A stretch of DNA of 38,688 nucleotides from Ruegeria sp. (GTDB taxonomy: Bacteria; Pseudomonadota; Alphaproteobacteria; Rhodobacterales; Rhodobacteraceae): positions 45,187-83,874 of the forward strand of contig NZ_JALCBM010000006.1 of the NCBI RefSeq assembly GCF_028066395.1, written 5' to 3'. Below, piece after piece: positions 30,945-38,688 of this stretch. The notes below the pieces were generated by a model, which was given only the letters and a program-made list of their open reading frames with translations, did no database searches and was not told the origin of the DNA. Positions within the stretch are counted from its first letter, which is position 1. Each line of letters opens with the position of its first letter. A program made the translations under genes and the position numbers.

Positions 30945-33578
30945 TTGTCCACAGTCACGCCGATGATGGCGCAATATCTTGAGATCAAAGAGGCCCACGC
31001 CGACGCCCTGCTGTTCTATCGCATGGGCGATTTCTACGAGATGTTTTTCGAAGACGCCGTCAACGCCGCCGAGGCGCTGGACATCGCCCTGACAAAACGC
31101 GGCAAGCACAATGGCACGGATATCCCCATGTGCGGCGTGCCGGTGCATGCGGCTGAGGGCTACCTGCTGACCCTGATCCGCAAAGGGTTCCGTGTGGCCG
31201 TCTGCGAACAGATGGAAAGCCCGGCTGAGGCGAAGAAAAGAGGCTCTAAATCAGTCGTAAAGCGCGATGTTGTACGTCTGGTAACCCCCGGCACCCTGAC
31301 CGAAGACGCCCTGCTTGAGGCCCGCCGCCACAACTTTCTGGCCACCTATGCCGAGGTCCGGGATGAGGCCGCACTGGCCTGGGCCGATATCTCGACCGGC
31401 GCGTTTCACGTGATGCCTTTGACCTCGATCCGCCTTAGCCCGGAGCTGGCGCGGCTGGCCCCGTCCGAGTTGATCGTGGCGGATGGGTCCGAGCAACCGC
31501 TGCAGGAAACGGTCCGCGATCTGGGCATTTCGCTGACCCCGATTGGCCGATCGAGTTTCGACAGCACGGCGGCGGAAAAACGCATATGCGGGCTGTTCAA
31601 CGTCGGCGCGCTGGACGCGTTCGGATCGTTTGGCCGCGCCGAGGTCTCGGCTATGGGTGCTCTGATCGACTATCTTGAGATCACCCAAAAGGGCAAATTG
31701 CCGCTTTTGCAAACGCCCCTGAAGGAATCCGAAGACCGCGTCGTGCAAATCGACGCCGCCACCCGCCGCAATCTGGAACTGACCCGATCCCTGTCCGGTG
31801 GCCGCGCCGGATCGCTTTTGTCGGTGGTCGACCGCACCGTCACCCCGGGCGGCGCGCGGCTGCTGGAACAACGCCTGTCCAGCCCCTCGCGCAATCTGGA
31901 CGTCATACACGCCCGACTGGACGCGGTGAGATTTGCAGCCGAAGACAGCTTGACCGCCTCGGACCTGCGCGAGGCGCTGCGCAAAACCCCCGATCTGGAC
32001 CGCGCCCTGTCCCGCCTGTCACTGGAGCGCGGCGGTCCCCGTGATCTGGCCGCCATTCGCAACGGTCTGACGCAGGCATCCGCGATTGCCGAACTGGGCG
32101 CGGATCAGGACTTACCTGTGCTTCTGGCGACGGCGGTGCAAAATCTGACTGGTTTCGATGACCTGCTGAACTTGCTCGATGAAGCTCTTGTCGCCGAGCC
32201 ACCCCTGCTGGCCCGCGACGGCGGCTTCATCGCCCCCGGTTTCGACACCGAACTGGACGAAGCCCGCACCCTACGCGACGAAGGTCGCTCGGTCATCGCC
32301 GGGTTTCAGCAGAAATACGCGGAACATACCGGCATCACGTCGCTGAAAATCAAACACAACAATGTGCTGGGCTATTTCATCGAAACCACGGCCACCCATG
32401 CCGAAAAGATGCTGAACCCGCCGTTCTCTGAAACCTATATCCACCGCCAGACCACCGCCAATCAGGTCCGCTTCACCACCGTCGAACTGTCCGAGATCGA
32501 AACCCGCATCCTGAACGCGGGCAATCTGGCTTTGGAGATCGAAAAGCGGCTCTATCAAAGGTTATCTGGCGAAATTCTCGCCCTCGCCGCCCGCCTGAAT
32601 CAAGCCGCCCGAGGGCTGGCCGAACTGGACCTGACCACAGCACTGGCCGATCTCGCGCGCGGTGAAAACTGGTGCCGCCCACAAGTCGACACCTCGCGCG
32701 CCTTCGACATTCAGGGGGGCCGCCACCCGGTCGTGGAACACGCCCTGCGCCAGCAAAGTGGTGACGCCTTCATCGCCAATGATTGCAACCTCAGCGCCGA
32801 CACCGGTGCCGCCATCTGGCTGCTGACCGGCCCCAACATGGCCGGTAAATCGACCTTCTTACGCCAGAACGCGCTGATCGCCCTGCTCGCCCAGATGGGT
32901 AGCTATGTCCCAGCCGAACAGGCCCATATCGGTGTGGTCAGCCAGTTGTTCAGCCGCGTCGGCGCATCGGACGATCTGGCCCGGGGTCGTTCGACCTTCA
33001 TGGTGGAAATGGTCGAGACCGCCGCCATCCTGAACCAGGCCGATGACCGCGCACTGGTCATCCTTGATGAAATCGGGCGCGGCACCGCCACCTATGATGG
33101 CCTGTCCATCGCCTGGGCCACGCTGGAACACCTGCACGCCGCCAACCAATGCCGCGCGCTGTTTGCCACCCATTACCACGAACTGACCGCGCTGGCCGGA
33201 AAACTGGAAGGCGTCGACAACGCCACCGTCGCCGTCAAGGAATGGGAAGGCGAGGTGATCTTCCTGCACGAGGTCCACAAAGGCGCTGCCGACCGGTCCT
33301 ATGGCGTGCAAGTCGCCCAGCTTGCGGGCCTGCCCGCAACCGTCGTCGAACGCGCCCGCGTCGTGCTGGACCAACTGGAAAAAACCGAACGCGAAGGCGG
33401 AAAACAAAAAGCCCTGATCGACGACCTGCCGCTGTTTTCAGCCGCACCGCCACCCCCACCACCAGCGCCCAAAGCCTCACCCCTCGCCGATATGCTCAAC
33501 GATATCCTGCCCGACGAACTCACCCCGCGCGAGGCCCTCGACCTGATCTACAAATTGAAAGAGGCGGCCAATTCCTGA
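30945..33578 (+). CDS. mutS: DNA mismatch repair protein MutS
   Basis: Mismatch-binding ATPase that starts methyl- or nick-directed repair. The product has 877 residues from TTG 30945, which is preceded by AGGGGG. The mismatch-binding domain has YRMGDFYEMFFEDA with the Phe-x-Glu finger motif near residue 31. The ATPase domain has Walker A TGPNMAGKST (about residue 630), VGASDDLARGRSTFMVEM, Walker B LVILDEIGRGTATYDG and ATHYHEL. Near the C-terminus a proline run (PPPPPPAPKASP) links to the short helical tail. All family parts are present. TTG was preferred over ATG 30963 because the ribosome site fits and the family usually begins with a few residues before the MAQY block. Confidence 0.96.
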   Translation: MSTVTPMMAQYLEIKEAHADALLFYRMGDFYEMFFEDAVNAAEALDIALTKRGKHNGTDIPMCGVPVHAAEGYLLTLIRKGFRVAVCEQMESPAEAKKRGSKSVVKRDVVRLVTPGTLTEDALLEARRHNFLATYAEVRDEAALAWADISTGAFHVMPLTSIRLSPELARLAPSELIVADGSEQPLQETVRDLGISLTPIGRSSFDSTAAEKRICGLFNVGALDAFGSFGRAEVSAMGALIDYLEITQKGKLPLLQTPLKESEDRVVQIDAATRRNLELTRSLSGGRAGSLLSVVDRTVTPGGARLLEQRLSSPSRNLDVIHARLDAVRFAAEDSLTASDLREALRKTPDLDRALSRLSLERGGPRDLAAIRNGLTQASAIAELGADQDLPVLLATAVQNLTGFDDLLNLLDEALVAEPPLLARDGGFIAPGFDTELDEARTLRDEGRSVIAGFQQKYAEHTGITSLKIKHNNVLGYFIETTATHAEKMLNPPFSETYIHRQTTANQVRFTTVELSEIETRILNAGNLALEIEKRLYQRLSGEILALAARLNQAARGLAELDLTTALADLARGENWCRPQVDTSRAFDIQGGRHPVVEHALRQQSGDAFIANDCNLSADTGAAIWLLTGPNMAGKSTFLRQNALIALLAQMGSYVPAEQAHIGVVSQLFSRVGASDDLARGRSTFMVEMVETAAILNQADDRALVILDEIGRGTATYDGLSIAWATLEHLHAANQCRALFATHYHELTALAGKLEGVDNATVAVKEWEGEVIFLHEVHKGAADRSYGVQVAQLAGLPATVVERARVVLDQLEKTEREGGKQKALIDDLPLFSAAPPPPPPAPKASPLADMLNDILPDELTPREALDLIYKLKEAANS

Positions 33579-33589
33579 CCGCCCCTTCA

Positions 33590-33637
33590 TCTTTTCAAAA
33601 ATACTCTCGCCGAAGGCTTGGCCTCGTCAGAGGCCAA
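33590..33637 (-). terminator. Hairpin and T-rich tail after grpE
   Basis: Just after the grpE stop on the minus strand, TTGGCCTC (33637-33630) pairs with GAGGCCAA (33625-33618) around a four-base loop, an eight-base-pair stem. It is followed by GCCTTCGGCGAGAG and then a run of five T (TATTTTTG). The T run is about 20 bases past the stem, so the tail GCCTTCGGC-GAGAGTATTTTT may act as its own weak terminator. The same bases are downstream of mutS on the other strand, so it may serve both converging genes. Confidence 0.45.
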
Positions 33638-34201
33638 TCAGCTCGCAGGTGTCGACGACACCCCAACCTGCGCCGGACGCAGCAGACGGTCATGCAGCAT
33701 GAACCCTTCAGCAGAGACCTGAATGATATCCCCCGCGCGCGTCCCCGGCACCGGCGCTTCAAACATCGCCTCATGCACGTTGGGATCAAACCGATCCCCA
33801 ACCTCGGGCGTGATCACCTCGATCCCATGTTTCTGGAACACATCCTTCAGCGCGCGCATGGTCAGCTCGACACCTTCGATCAGACCCGCAGCCACTTCTT
33901 TCTGCTCATCCGTCGCCGCCTCAAGCGCGCGTTTCATGTTGTCGTAAACCGGCAGCATGTCACGCGCCAGTTTTGACCCGCCATACTGTTCCGCATCCCG
34001 ACGCGCCTTGTCGCCGCGCTTGCGCGCATTCTCGGCATCGGCCAAGGCACGCATGAACTTGTCCTTGTAATCGTCGCGCTCGGCGCGCAACTCGTCCAGT
34101 TCCAGCGCCTCTTCGCTGATCTCAGCAAATTCCTCGGCCAGCTCTTCCGCTTCGGCGGCCATGATATCGTCCAGAAAATCTTCGTTCTTGGGCTCTGCCA
34201 T
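33638..34201 (-). CDS. grpE: Nucleotide exchange factor GrpE
   Basis: Releases ADP from DnaK. The product has 187 residues. The acidic N-terminus and long helical region (AEELAEEFAEISEEALELDELRAERDDYKDKFMRALADAENARKR, residues about 15-60, given here by its first and last parts) lead into the family signature NVHEAMFEAPVPGTRAGDIIQV and the beta-wing domain ending in GFMLHDRLLRPAQVGV. The length and layout are normal. It begins 10 bases after the hrcA stop, in one operon with it, and GAGGG lies upstream as ribosome site. DnaK, its partner, is at the other end of the window. Confidence 0.96.
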   Translation of the reverse strand: MAEPKNEDFLDDIMAAEAEELAEEFAEISEEALELDELRAERDDYKDKFMRALADAENARKRGDKARRDAEQYGGSKLARDMLPVYDNMKRALEAATDEQKEVAAGLIEGVELTMRALKDVFQKHGIEVITPEVGDRFDPNVHEAMFEAPVPGTRAGDIIQVSAEGFMLHDRLLRPAQVGVSSTPAS

Positions 34202-34211
34202 CTCTTACCCT

Positions 34212-35276
34212 CTAGCTCCGGTCGGATATCAGCTTGCCGACCAGTTGCGCCGTATAGTCCACGATCGGCACGATCCGTCCGTAATTCAGACGTGTGGGTC
34301 CGATGACCCCAACCGCACCGATTATCTTTCGATCAGCGTTCATATATGGAGACACCACCAAAGAGGAACCCGAAAGTGAGAAAAGTTTGTTCTCGGAACC
34401 GATAAAAATGCGCACACCCTCGCCTTCTTCGGTCAATTCAAGAAATTCCGCGATGTCACGTTTGCGTTCCAGATCGTCAAACAGGGTGCGAATGCGGTCC
34501 AGCTCCTCGGCCTCACCCGGATCACCCAACAGATTCGCCCGACCGCGCACGATCAGCCGGGCCGAATCCGTCCCGTCGCCATCCCATAGCGCCATACCGC
34601 TTTCCACCATCTCGCGCGCCAGTACGTCGATTTCCTGCTTGCGCAGGTCGATCTGGGATTGCATCTGACGGCGCACATCGCTGAGCGTCCGCCCCTCGAT
34701 CAGCGCGTTCAGGAAATTCGCCGCCTCACGCATGGAACTGGGGGTCTGCCCGGGCGGCGGGGTAAACAGGCGGTTTTCCACATGCCCATCGGCAAAGACC
34801 AGAACCACCAACGCGCGGTCATGGGCCAATGAGACAAATTCGATATGCTTGATTTCGGATTCGTGCTTGGGCGTCAGCACCAGCGACGCCCCATGTGTCA
34901 CGTGTGACAAGGCCGATCCGACACGATCCAGCATTCCCCCCACATCACCCGCGTTAGAGCCTAGTGTCTCGTCCAGCTTCTGCCGGTCATCGGCGCCCAG
35001 ATCGCCGACCTCCAGCAGCCCGTCCACGAACATCCGCAGCCCCTGTTGCGTCGGTATCCGCCCGGCGCTGACATGGGGGCTGTCCAGCAGGCCCAGAAAC
35101 TCCAGATCCTGCATCACATTGCGCACGGTCGCGGCGCTGACCTTTTCCGACAGGGTGCGCGTCAGGGTGCGGCTGCCGACCGGTTCGCCGCTGTCCAGAT
35201 AGCTTTCGACGATCAGCCGGAACACCTCACGCGACCGGTCATTCATCTCGCCCAGAATTTTGCTTGCTTCGCTCAT
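34212..35276 (-). CDS. hrcA: Heat-inducible transcription repressor HrcA
   Basis: DNA-binding repressor that normally binds the CIRCE operator of groESL and related operons and depends on GroEL. The product has 354 residues. The N-terminal winged helix has LNDR-like and IVESYLDSGEPVGSRTL, then SAATVRNVMQDLEFLGLLDSPHVSAGRIPT, a strong HrcA signature. The rest is the GAF-like dimerisation part, ending VDYTAQLVGKLIS. It precedes grpE. No CIRCE sequence is seen upstream of hrcA or dnaK here, so its targets lie outside the window. A promoter candidate lies at 35300-35327 and a ribosome site AGGGGA before ATG 35276. Confidence 0.96.
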   Translation of the reverse strand: MSEASKILGEMNDRSREVFRLIVESYLDSGEPVGSRTLTRTLSEKVSAATVRNVMQDLEFLGLLDSPHVSAGRIPTQQGLRMFVDGLLEVGDLGADDRQKLDETLGSNAGDVGGMLDRVGSALSHVTHGASLVLTPKHESEIKHIEFVSLAHDRALVVLVFADGHVENRLFTPPPGQTPSSMREAANFLNALIEGRTLSDVRRQMQSQIDLRKQEIDVLAREMVESGMALWDGDGTDSARLIVRGRANLLGDPGEAEELDRIRTLFDDLERKRDIAEFLELTEEGEGVRIFIGSENKLFSLSGSSLVVSPYMNADRKIIGAVGVIGPTRLNYGRIVPIVDYTAQLVGKLISDRS

Positions 35277-35299
35277 CCGCGGTCCCCTGCTGGGTCGCC

Positions 35300-35327
35300 A
35301 TTAAATAGCAGGCATGCGAAAGGTCAA
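35300..35327 (-). promoter_or_regulatory. Candidate promoter for hrcA-grpE
   Basis: On the minus strand TTGACC (35327-35322), a 16-base spacer and TTTAAT (35305-35300) make a good sigma-70-type promoter about 25 bases before hrcA. The -35 is nearly consensus. It lacks the CTTG element found upstream of dnaK, so this operon may not use RpoH. Confidence 0.6.
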
Positions 35328-35388
35328 TCGGGGTTGCATCACAACGTCCGGCAGAGTTATCCCCAACCCAGCAAACAAAGGATTTCCC

Positions 35389-36102
35389 ATGCGACCCTCA
35401 GGACGTGATCTAAACGAAATGCGCGCCGTTTCAATTGAAACGGGCTTTACCAAACATGCCGAAGGGTCTTGCCTGATCAAGATGGGCGATACCCATGTGC
35501 TGTGCACCGCCACGATCGAGGATCGCGTACCGCCGTTCATCAAAGGCTCGGGCCTCGGTTGGGTCACCGCTGAATACGGCATGCTGCCCCGCGCGACCAA
35601 CACGCGGATGCGGCGCGAAGCGGCTTCGGGCAAGCAGGGCGGTCGCACCGTGGAAATCCAGCGTCTGATCGGTCGCGCCCTGCGCGCCGGGGTGGACCGG
35701 GTTGCTTTGGGTGAGCGTCAGATAACCGTCGACTGCGACGTGATTCAGGCTGATGGCGGCACCCGTTGCGCCGCGATCACCGGCGGCTGGGTTGCGCTGC
35801 GTCTGGCGGTGAACAAGCTGATGAAAGCAGGCGATGTGATCTCGGACCCTTTGTTAGACCCTGTTTCCGCCATATCCTGTGGGATTTACGCGGGCCAGCC
35901 AGTGCTTGATCTCGACTACCCCGAAGACAGCGAAGCGGGCGTTGACGGTAATTTCATCATGACCGGATCCGGCAAACTGATCGAAGTGCAGATGAGCGCC
36001 GAAGGCTCGGTCTTCAGCCGCGATCAGATGAATCAGCTGATGGATCTGGCCGAAAAAGGCGTGGCCGAGCTGGCATCTGCGCAAAAGGCCGCTACCGCAT
36101 GA
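35389..36102 (+). CDS. rph: Ribonuclease PH
   Basis: Phosphate-dependent 3'-5' exoribonuclease that trims tRNA 3' ends. The product has 237 residues from ATG 35389, the same length as E. coli RNase PH. It opens [20 protein letters not shown], then has [44 protein letters not shown] and the catalytic and phosphate-site blocks [11 protein letters not shown] and [17 protein letters not shown]. The frame is open to 35314, but family alignment and length point to 35389. It overlaps rdgB by four bases. The rph-rdgB-hemW order next to hrcA-grpE is a conserved feature of related genomes. Confidence 0.96.
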   Translation: MRPSGRDLNEMRAVSIETGFTKHAEGSCLIKMGDTHVLCTATIEDRVPPFIKGSGLGWVTAEYGMLPRATNTRMRREAASGKQGGRTVEIQRLIGRALRAGVDRVALGERQITVDCDVIQADGGTRCAAITGGWVALRLAVNKLMKAGDVISDPLLDPVSAISCGIYAGQPVLDLDYPEDSEAGVDGNFIMTGSGKLIEVQMSAEGSVFSRDQMNQLMDLAEKGVAELASAQKAATA

Positions 36103-36713
36103 CCCGTAAGTTCGACGGGGACCGGCTGCTGGTCGCGACCCACAACAAAGGCAAGCTTGAGGAGATGGCGCATCTGCTTGAACCCTTTGGCGTGACCGTT
36201 GTGGGCGCAGGCGACATGAACCTGCCCGAACCGGAAGAGACCGAGGATACCTTCGTCGGCAACGCCCGGATCAAGGCCCATGCCGCCGCAAAGGCCACCG
36301 GCCTGCCTGCCCTGTCGGACGATTCCGGCATCACCATCGACGCGCTGAACGGTGCGCCAGGTGTTTACACCGCCGATTGGGCCGAAACCAGCAATGGCCG
36401 CGATTTCCTGATGGCGATGACCCGCGCCCATACGGAACTGGAGGCCGCAAACGCCCCCCACCCCCGAACCGCGCAGTTCCGCAGCACGCTGGTGCTGGCC
36501 TGGCCCGATGGTCATGACGAAGTGTTCGAAGGCATTGCCCCGGGCCATCTCGTCTGGCCGATCCGTGGTGAAGGCGGTTTTGGATACGACCCGATGTTTG
36601 TCCCCGACGGCTACGACATTACCTTTGCCGAGATGGATCGCTGGGAAAAGAACAAGATCAGCCATCGCGGCCGCGCGGTGGAGATGTTCGTGAAAGGCTG
36701 CTTTGGCGGATGA
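36099..36713 (+). CDS. rdgB: Non-canonical purine NTP pyrophosphatase (RdgB/HAM1)
   Basis: Hydrolyses dITP, XTP and similar damaged nucleotides to the monophosphates, keeping them out of DNA. The product has 204 residues. It has the family start [14 protein letters not shown], then [34 protein letters not shown] with the metal-binding glutamate and aspartates, and near the C-terminus [15 protein letters not shown] and [10 protein letters not shown]. Length is standard. The start overlaps rph by four bases and the stop lies 11 bases past the hemW start. Confidence 0.96.
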   Translation: MTRKFDGDRLLVATHNKGKLEEMAHLLEPFGVTVVGAGDMNLPEPEETEDTFVGNARIKAHAAAKATGLPALSDDSGITIDALNGAPGVYTADWAETSNGRDFLMAMTRAHTELEAANAPHPRTAQFRSTLVLAWPDGHDEVFEGIAPGHLVWPIRGEGGFGYDPMFVPDGYDITFAEMDRWEKNKISHRGRAVEMFVKGCFGG

Positions 36714-37857
36714 TTGGCGCAACGGGGGCTTTGGCCTGTACGTGCATTGGCCCTTTTGCGAGGCCAAATGCCCCTATTGCGATTTCAACAGCCATGTTTC
36801 CAGTAATATCGATCAAAAACAATGGCTTGACGCTTACCTAAGTGAATTGCGCCGCTCCGCTTCGGAAACCCTGGATCGGGTCCTGAACACGATCTTTTTC
36901 GGCGGCGGCACGCCGTCCCTTATGGCTCCCGAAACCGTCGCCGCCATCATCGACGAGGCTCGCGCCCTGTGGCGCCCCGCCAATGACATGGAAATCACCC
37001 TTGAGGCCAATCCCGGCTCGGTTGAGGCTGGTCGATTCGCCGCCTATCGCGACGCGGGCGTGAACCGTATCTCGATGGGTGTGCAGGCTTTGAATGACAA
37101 AGATCTGCGCCGTCTGGGCCGCATCCACACCGTCGCCGAAGCGCGCGCGGCGTTCGATATCGCCCGCACCTGTTTCGACCGGGTCAGTTTCGATCTGATC
37201 TACGCCCGTCAGCATCAGACACTGAACGATTGGCGCGCCGAACTGACCGAGGCGCTTTCGATGGCCGTCGATCACCTGTCGCTCTATCAATTGACCATCG
37301 AGGACGGCACCGCCTTTGGCGACCGCTATGCCATAGGCAAACTGCGCGGCCTGCCCGAGGATGACAGTGCCGCTGACATGTATCTGGCCACGCAGGACAT
37401 CTGCGAAGCACACGGCCTGCCCGCCTATGAGGTGTCAAACCACGCGCGCGCCGGAGCCGAATCGCAGCACAATCTGATCTATTGGCGGTATGGTGATTAC
37501 GTCGGCATCGGCCCCGGCGCGCATGGCCGGATCACACTGGATGAGCGCAAATACGCAACCGAAACTTACCTGTCTCCGCAACGTTGGCTTAATTCAGCCG
37601 GTCAAGAGAGCGGAGAAAAGACGCGTGCGTTGCTAGCCGCTGAAGATCAGGCAAGCGAATACCTCATGATGGGGTTGCGGATTTCAGAAGGGCTAAATAT
37701 TGATCGATATCACGCCCTATCCGATCGTCGTTTGCCACAAAACAAACTGGATGATCTGATCGATCTGGGCATGGTCCACATTCACAACGGGCGATTGGCG
37801 GCCACACCGGACGGGCGTGCCGTATTGAATGCGGTAATCCGCGAGCTATTGGAGTAG
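36703..37857 (+). CDS. hemW: Heme chaperone HemW (radical SAM, HemN-like)
   Basis: Radical SAM protein that binds heme and is thought to deliver it to respiratory enzymes; older annotation calls it oxygen-independent coproporphyrinogen oxidase-like. The product has 384 residues from TTG 36703. The cluster motif C19-x3-C23-x2-C26 is in the block HWPFCEAKCPYCDFN. Then come GGGTPS (67-72), TLEANPGS and NRISMGVQ. True HemN has an extra Cys after this motif; here the fourth residue is Phe, which supports HemW. The TTG start lies inside the rdgB coding end, an 11-base overlap. The gene has lower GC near its 3' end than the 5' part, with no sign of a break. Confidence 0.93.
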   Translation: MADDWRNGGFGLYVHWPFCEAKCPYCDFNSHVSSNIDQKQWLDAYLSELRRSASETLDRVLNTIFFGGGTPSLMAPETVAAIIDEARALWRPANDMEITLEANPGSVEAGRFAAYRDAGVNRISMGVQALNDKDLRRLGRIHTVAEARAAFDIARTCFDRVSFDLIYARQHQTLNDWRAELTEALSMAVDHLSLYQLTIEDGTAFGDRYAIGKLRGLPEDDSAADMYLATQDICEAHGLPAYEVSNHARAGAESQHNLIYWRYGDYVGIGPGAHGRITLDERKYATETYLSPQRWLNSAGQESGEKTRALLAAEDQASEYLMMGLRISEGLNIDRYHALSDRRLPQNKLDDLIDLGMVHIHNGRLAATPDGRAVLNAVIRELLE

Positions 37858-37860
37858 AGG

Positions 37861-38214
37861 ATGCAATATCTCTGGGCCACGCTGGGTCTGATCTGTGTCG
37901 CACTTGCCGCCATCGGGGTGGTTCTGCCCCTGCTGCCCACTGTCCCTTTCCTGCTGCTGGCCGCGTTTTTCTTTGCCCGCTCCTCATCCCGATTGCACAA
38001 TTGGCTGATCAGCCATCGCACATTCGGTCCCATGATCCTGGATTGGCAAACCTCGGGCGCAATCAGGCCCGGCGCAAAAAAAGCGGCCACCTTTTCGGTT
38101 GCCGCCGTCTTTGGTTTATCCGCCCTGATCCAGGTGCCATCCCACGTCCTGATCATTCAGGCCGTGGTGTTAAGCGGCGTCATGGCCTTTATCTGGACCC
38201 GCCCTAACGGCTGA
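37861..38214 (+). CDS. DUF454 (YbaN family) small membrane protein
   Basis: Small inner-membrane protein of 117 residues. The hydrophobic start (LWATLGLICVALAAIGVVLPLLPTVPFLLLAAFFFARSS, first and last parts shown by motif) carries the GVVLPLLPT-F block typical of DUF454/YbaN. A conserved HNWLISHRTFGPMI block follows, then two further hydrophobic segments. Function is unknown. It starts three bases after the hemW stop and its end overlaps the parB end by 11 bases in convergent orientation, so it probably closes the rph-rdgB-hemW operon. Confidence 0.88.
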   Translation: MQYLWATLGLICVALAAIGVVLPLLPTVPFLLLAAFFFARSSSRLHNWLISHRTFGPMILDWQTSGAIRPGAKKAATFSVAAVFGLSALIQVPSHVLIIQAVVLSGVMAFIWTRPNG

Positions 38215-38688
38215 GCTTGGCGCAAAGGTCGTCCAGCTGATCCAGATTTTCATAAGTCAGAACAACCTGCCCGGTTTCACTGCCCGGCTTGTGGTTGATC
38301 ACCACTTTCATCGCCAGAATCGCCGACAGGTCTTTTTCCAGCGCCCGCGTATCAGCATCCTTGCCCGCATTCAGGTTCCGGGCCTTCGGTGCCGGACGAT
38401 CCTGATCCGGTTGCTGCTGTTTCTTGACCAGAGCCTCGGTTGCGCGAACCGAAAGCCCCTCTCGCACCACCTTTTTGGCCAGTTCTGACGGGTCGTCGGC
38501 TGTAATCAGGGCGCGCGCATGTCCTGCGGATAATTTCCCTTCAATAACAAGAGCTTGAACGTCCATCGGCAGAGACAGTAACCGCAGCAGGTTGGCGATA
38601 TGACTGCGGCTTTTACCCAGCGCCTCGGCCATCTTTTCCTGCGTATGGCCAAACCGATCCATCAACTGCTTGTACCCGGCAGCCTCTT
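38204..38688 (-). CDS. parB: Chromosome partitioning protein ParB, N-terminus cut by window edge
   Basis: CTP-dependent DNA-binding protein that loads at parS and organises the chromosome origin. The last about 161 codons are visible. The helix-turn-helix part of the DNA-binding domain is seen: GHTQEKMAEALGKSRSHIANLLRLLSLP, given by its ends GHTQEKMAEALGK and IANLLRLL. GKLSAGHARALI follows. After a charged linker (residues with repeated Q, D and K) comes the C-terminal dimerisation domain, ending VVLTYENLDQLDDLCAKLS. The N-terminal CTP-binding domain lies outside. No complete parS was seen in the window. Confidence 0.95.
   Translation of the reverse strand, partial: EAAGYKQLMDRFGHTQEKMAEALGKSRSHIANLLRLLSLPMDVQALVIEGKLSAGHARALITADDPSELAKKVVREGLSVRATEALVKKQQQPDQDRPAPKARNLNAGKDADTRALEKDLSAILAMKVVINHKPGSETGQVVLTYENLDQLDDLCAKLSR

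Noticed and set aside
31403-31413. GTTTCACGTGA, resembling part of the parS site bound by ParB
   Set aside because: Only 11 of 16 positions fit, it is a single copy, and it lies inside the mutS coding sequence.
34212-35400. A CIRCE operator (TTAGCACTC-N9-GAGTGCTAA) for HrcA near hrcA, grpE or dnaK
   Set aside because: None of the regions upstream of these genes contains the paired arms; the HrcA targets must be elsewhere (for example groESL).

Overview
This is GC-rich chromosomal DNA from an alphaproteobacterium, most likely a marine member of the Rhodobacteraceae (Roseobacter group). The basis is inference from several signs: an alphaproteobacterial-type RpoH promoter (CTTG-N18-CTTATATACG) ahead of dnaK; the block hrcA-grpE / rph-rdgB-hemW next to parB, which I recall as a near-origin arrangement in this family; a NaChBac-type sodium channel with a TLESWS filter; and a GT14 glycosyltransferase with a long C-terminal extension. 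Both edges cut genes: dnaK (left) lacks its C-terminus and parB (right) lacks its N-terminus. No CRISPR array, prophage, rRNA or intact transposase was seen.

Layout. 1-2019: dnaK with its heat-shock promoter, then alkB. 2016-10890: a surface-glycan cluster, with an ABC-2 export permease on one strand and, divergently, cysQ, a kdsB-like gene, galE, two paralogous GT2-like transferases, a GT14-like transferase and a two-domain sulfotransferase. CysQ removes PAP, the by-product of PAPS-dependent sulfotransfer, so the cluster probably makes a sulfated polysaccharide. 10892-13509: an L,D-transpeptidase-like lipoprotein, a voltage-gated sodium channel and an RlmD/TrmA-like RNA methyltransferase. 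13549-17407: a two-gene ABC exporter preceded by a 10-codon leader ORF and a hairpin, a possible ribosome-controlled attenuator. 17408-20654: tRNA CCA-adding enzyme, CoA pyrophosphatase-like Nudix protein, Hsp33, and a second Nudix protein. 20754-20829: tRNA-Thr(CGT). 20918-22676: a response-regulator/PP2C phosphatase divergent from an Hpt protein. 22673-26641: ilvA, a membrane protein, argG and an SCP2-like protein. 26738-28543: exported msrA and a ribokinase-like gene, separated by a 263-bp MITE-like element. 28547-33578: malic enzyme (maeB) divergent from mutS. 33638-38688: the hrcA-grpE operon, the rph-rdgB-hemW-DUF454 operon and the end of parB.

The most unusual items are the leader ORF plus hairpin ahead of the paired ABC exporter (17217-17350), the highly structured element inserted exactly between the convergent stop codons of msrA and the ribokinase gene (27409-27671), the glycan/sulfotransferase/PAP-phosphatase cluster, and a long imperfect palindrome after argG (26153-26208). 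The genes are otherwise typical chromosomal housekeeping genes in short operons with 1-11 base overlaps. No stretch longer than 300 bases lacks a gene; the two longest gaps (26081-26359 and 27410-27670) hold the palindrome and the MITE-like element.
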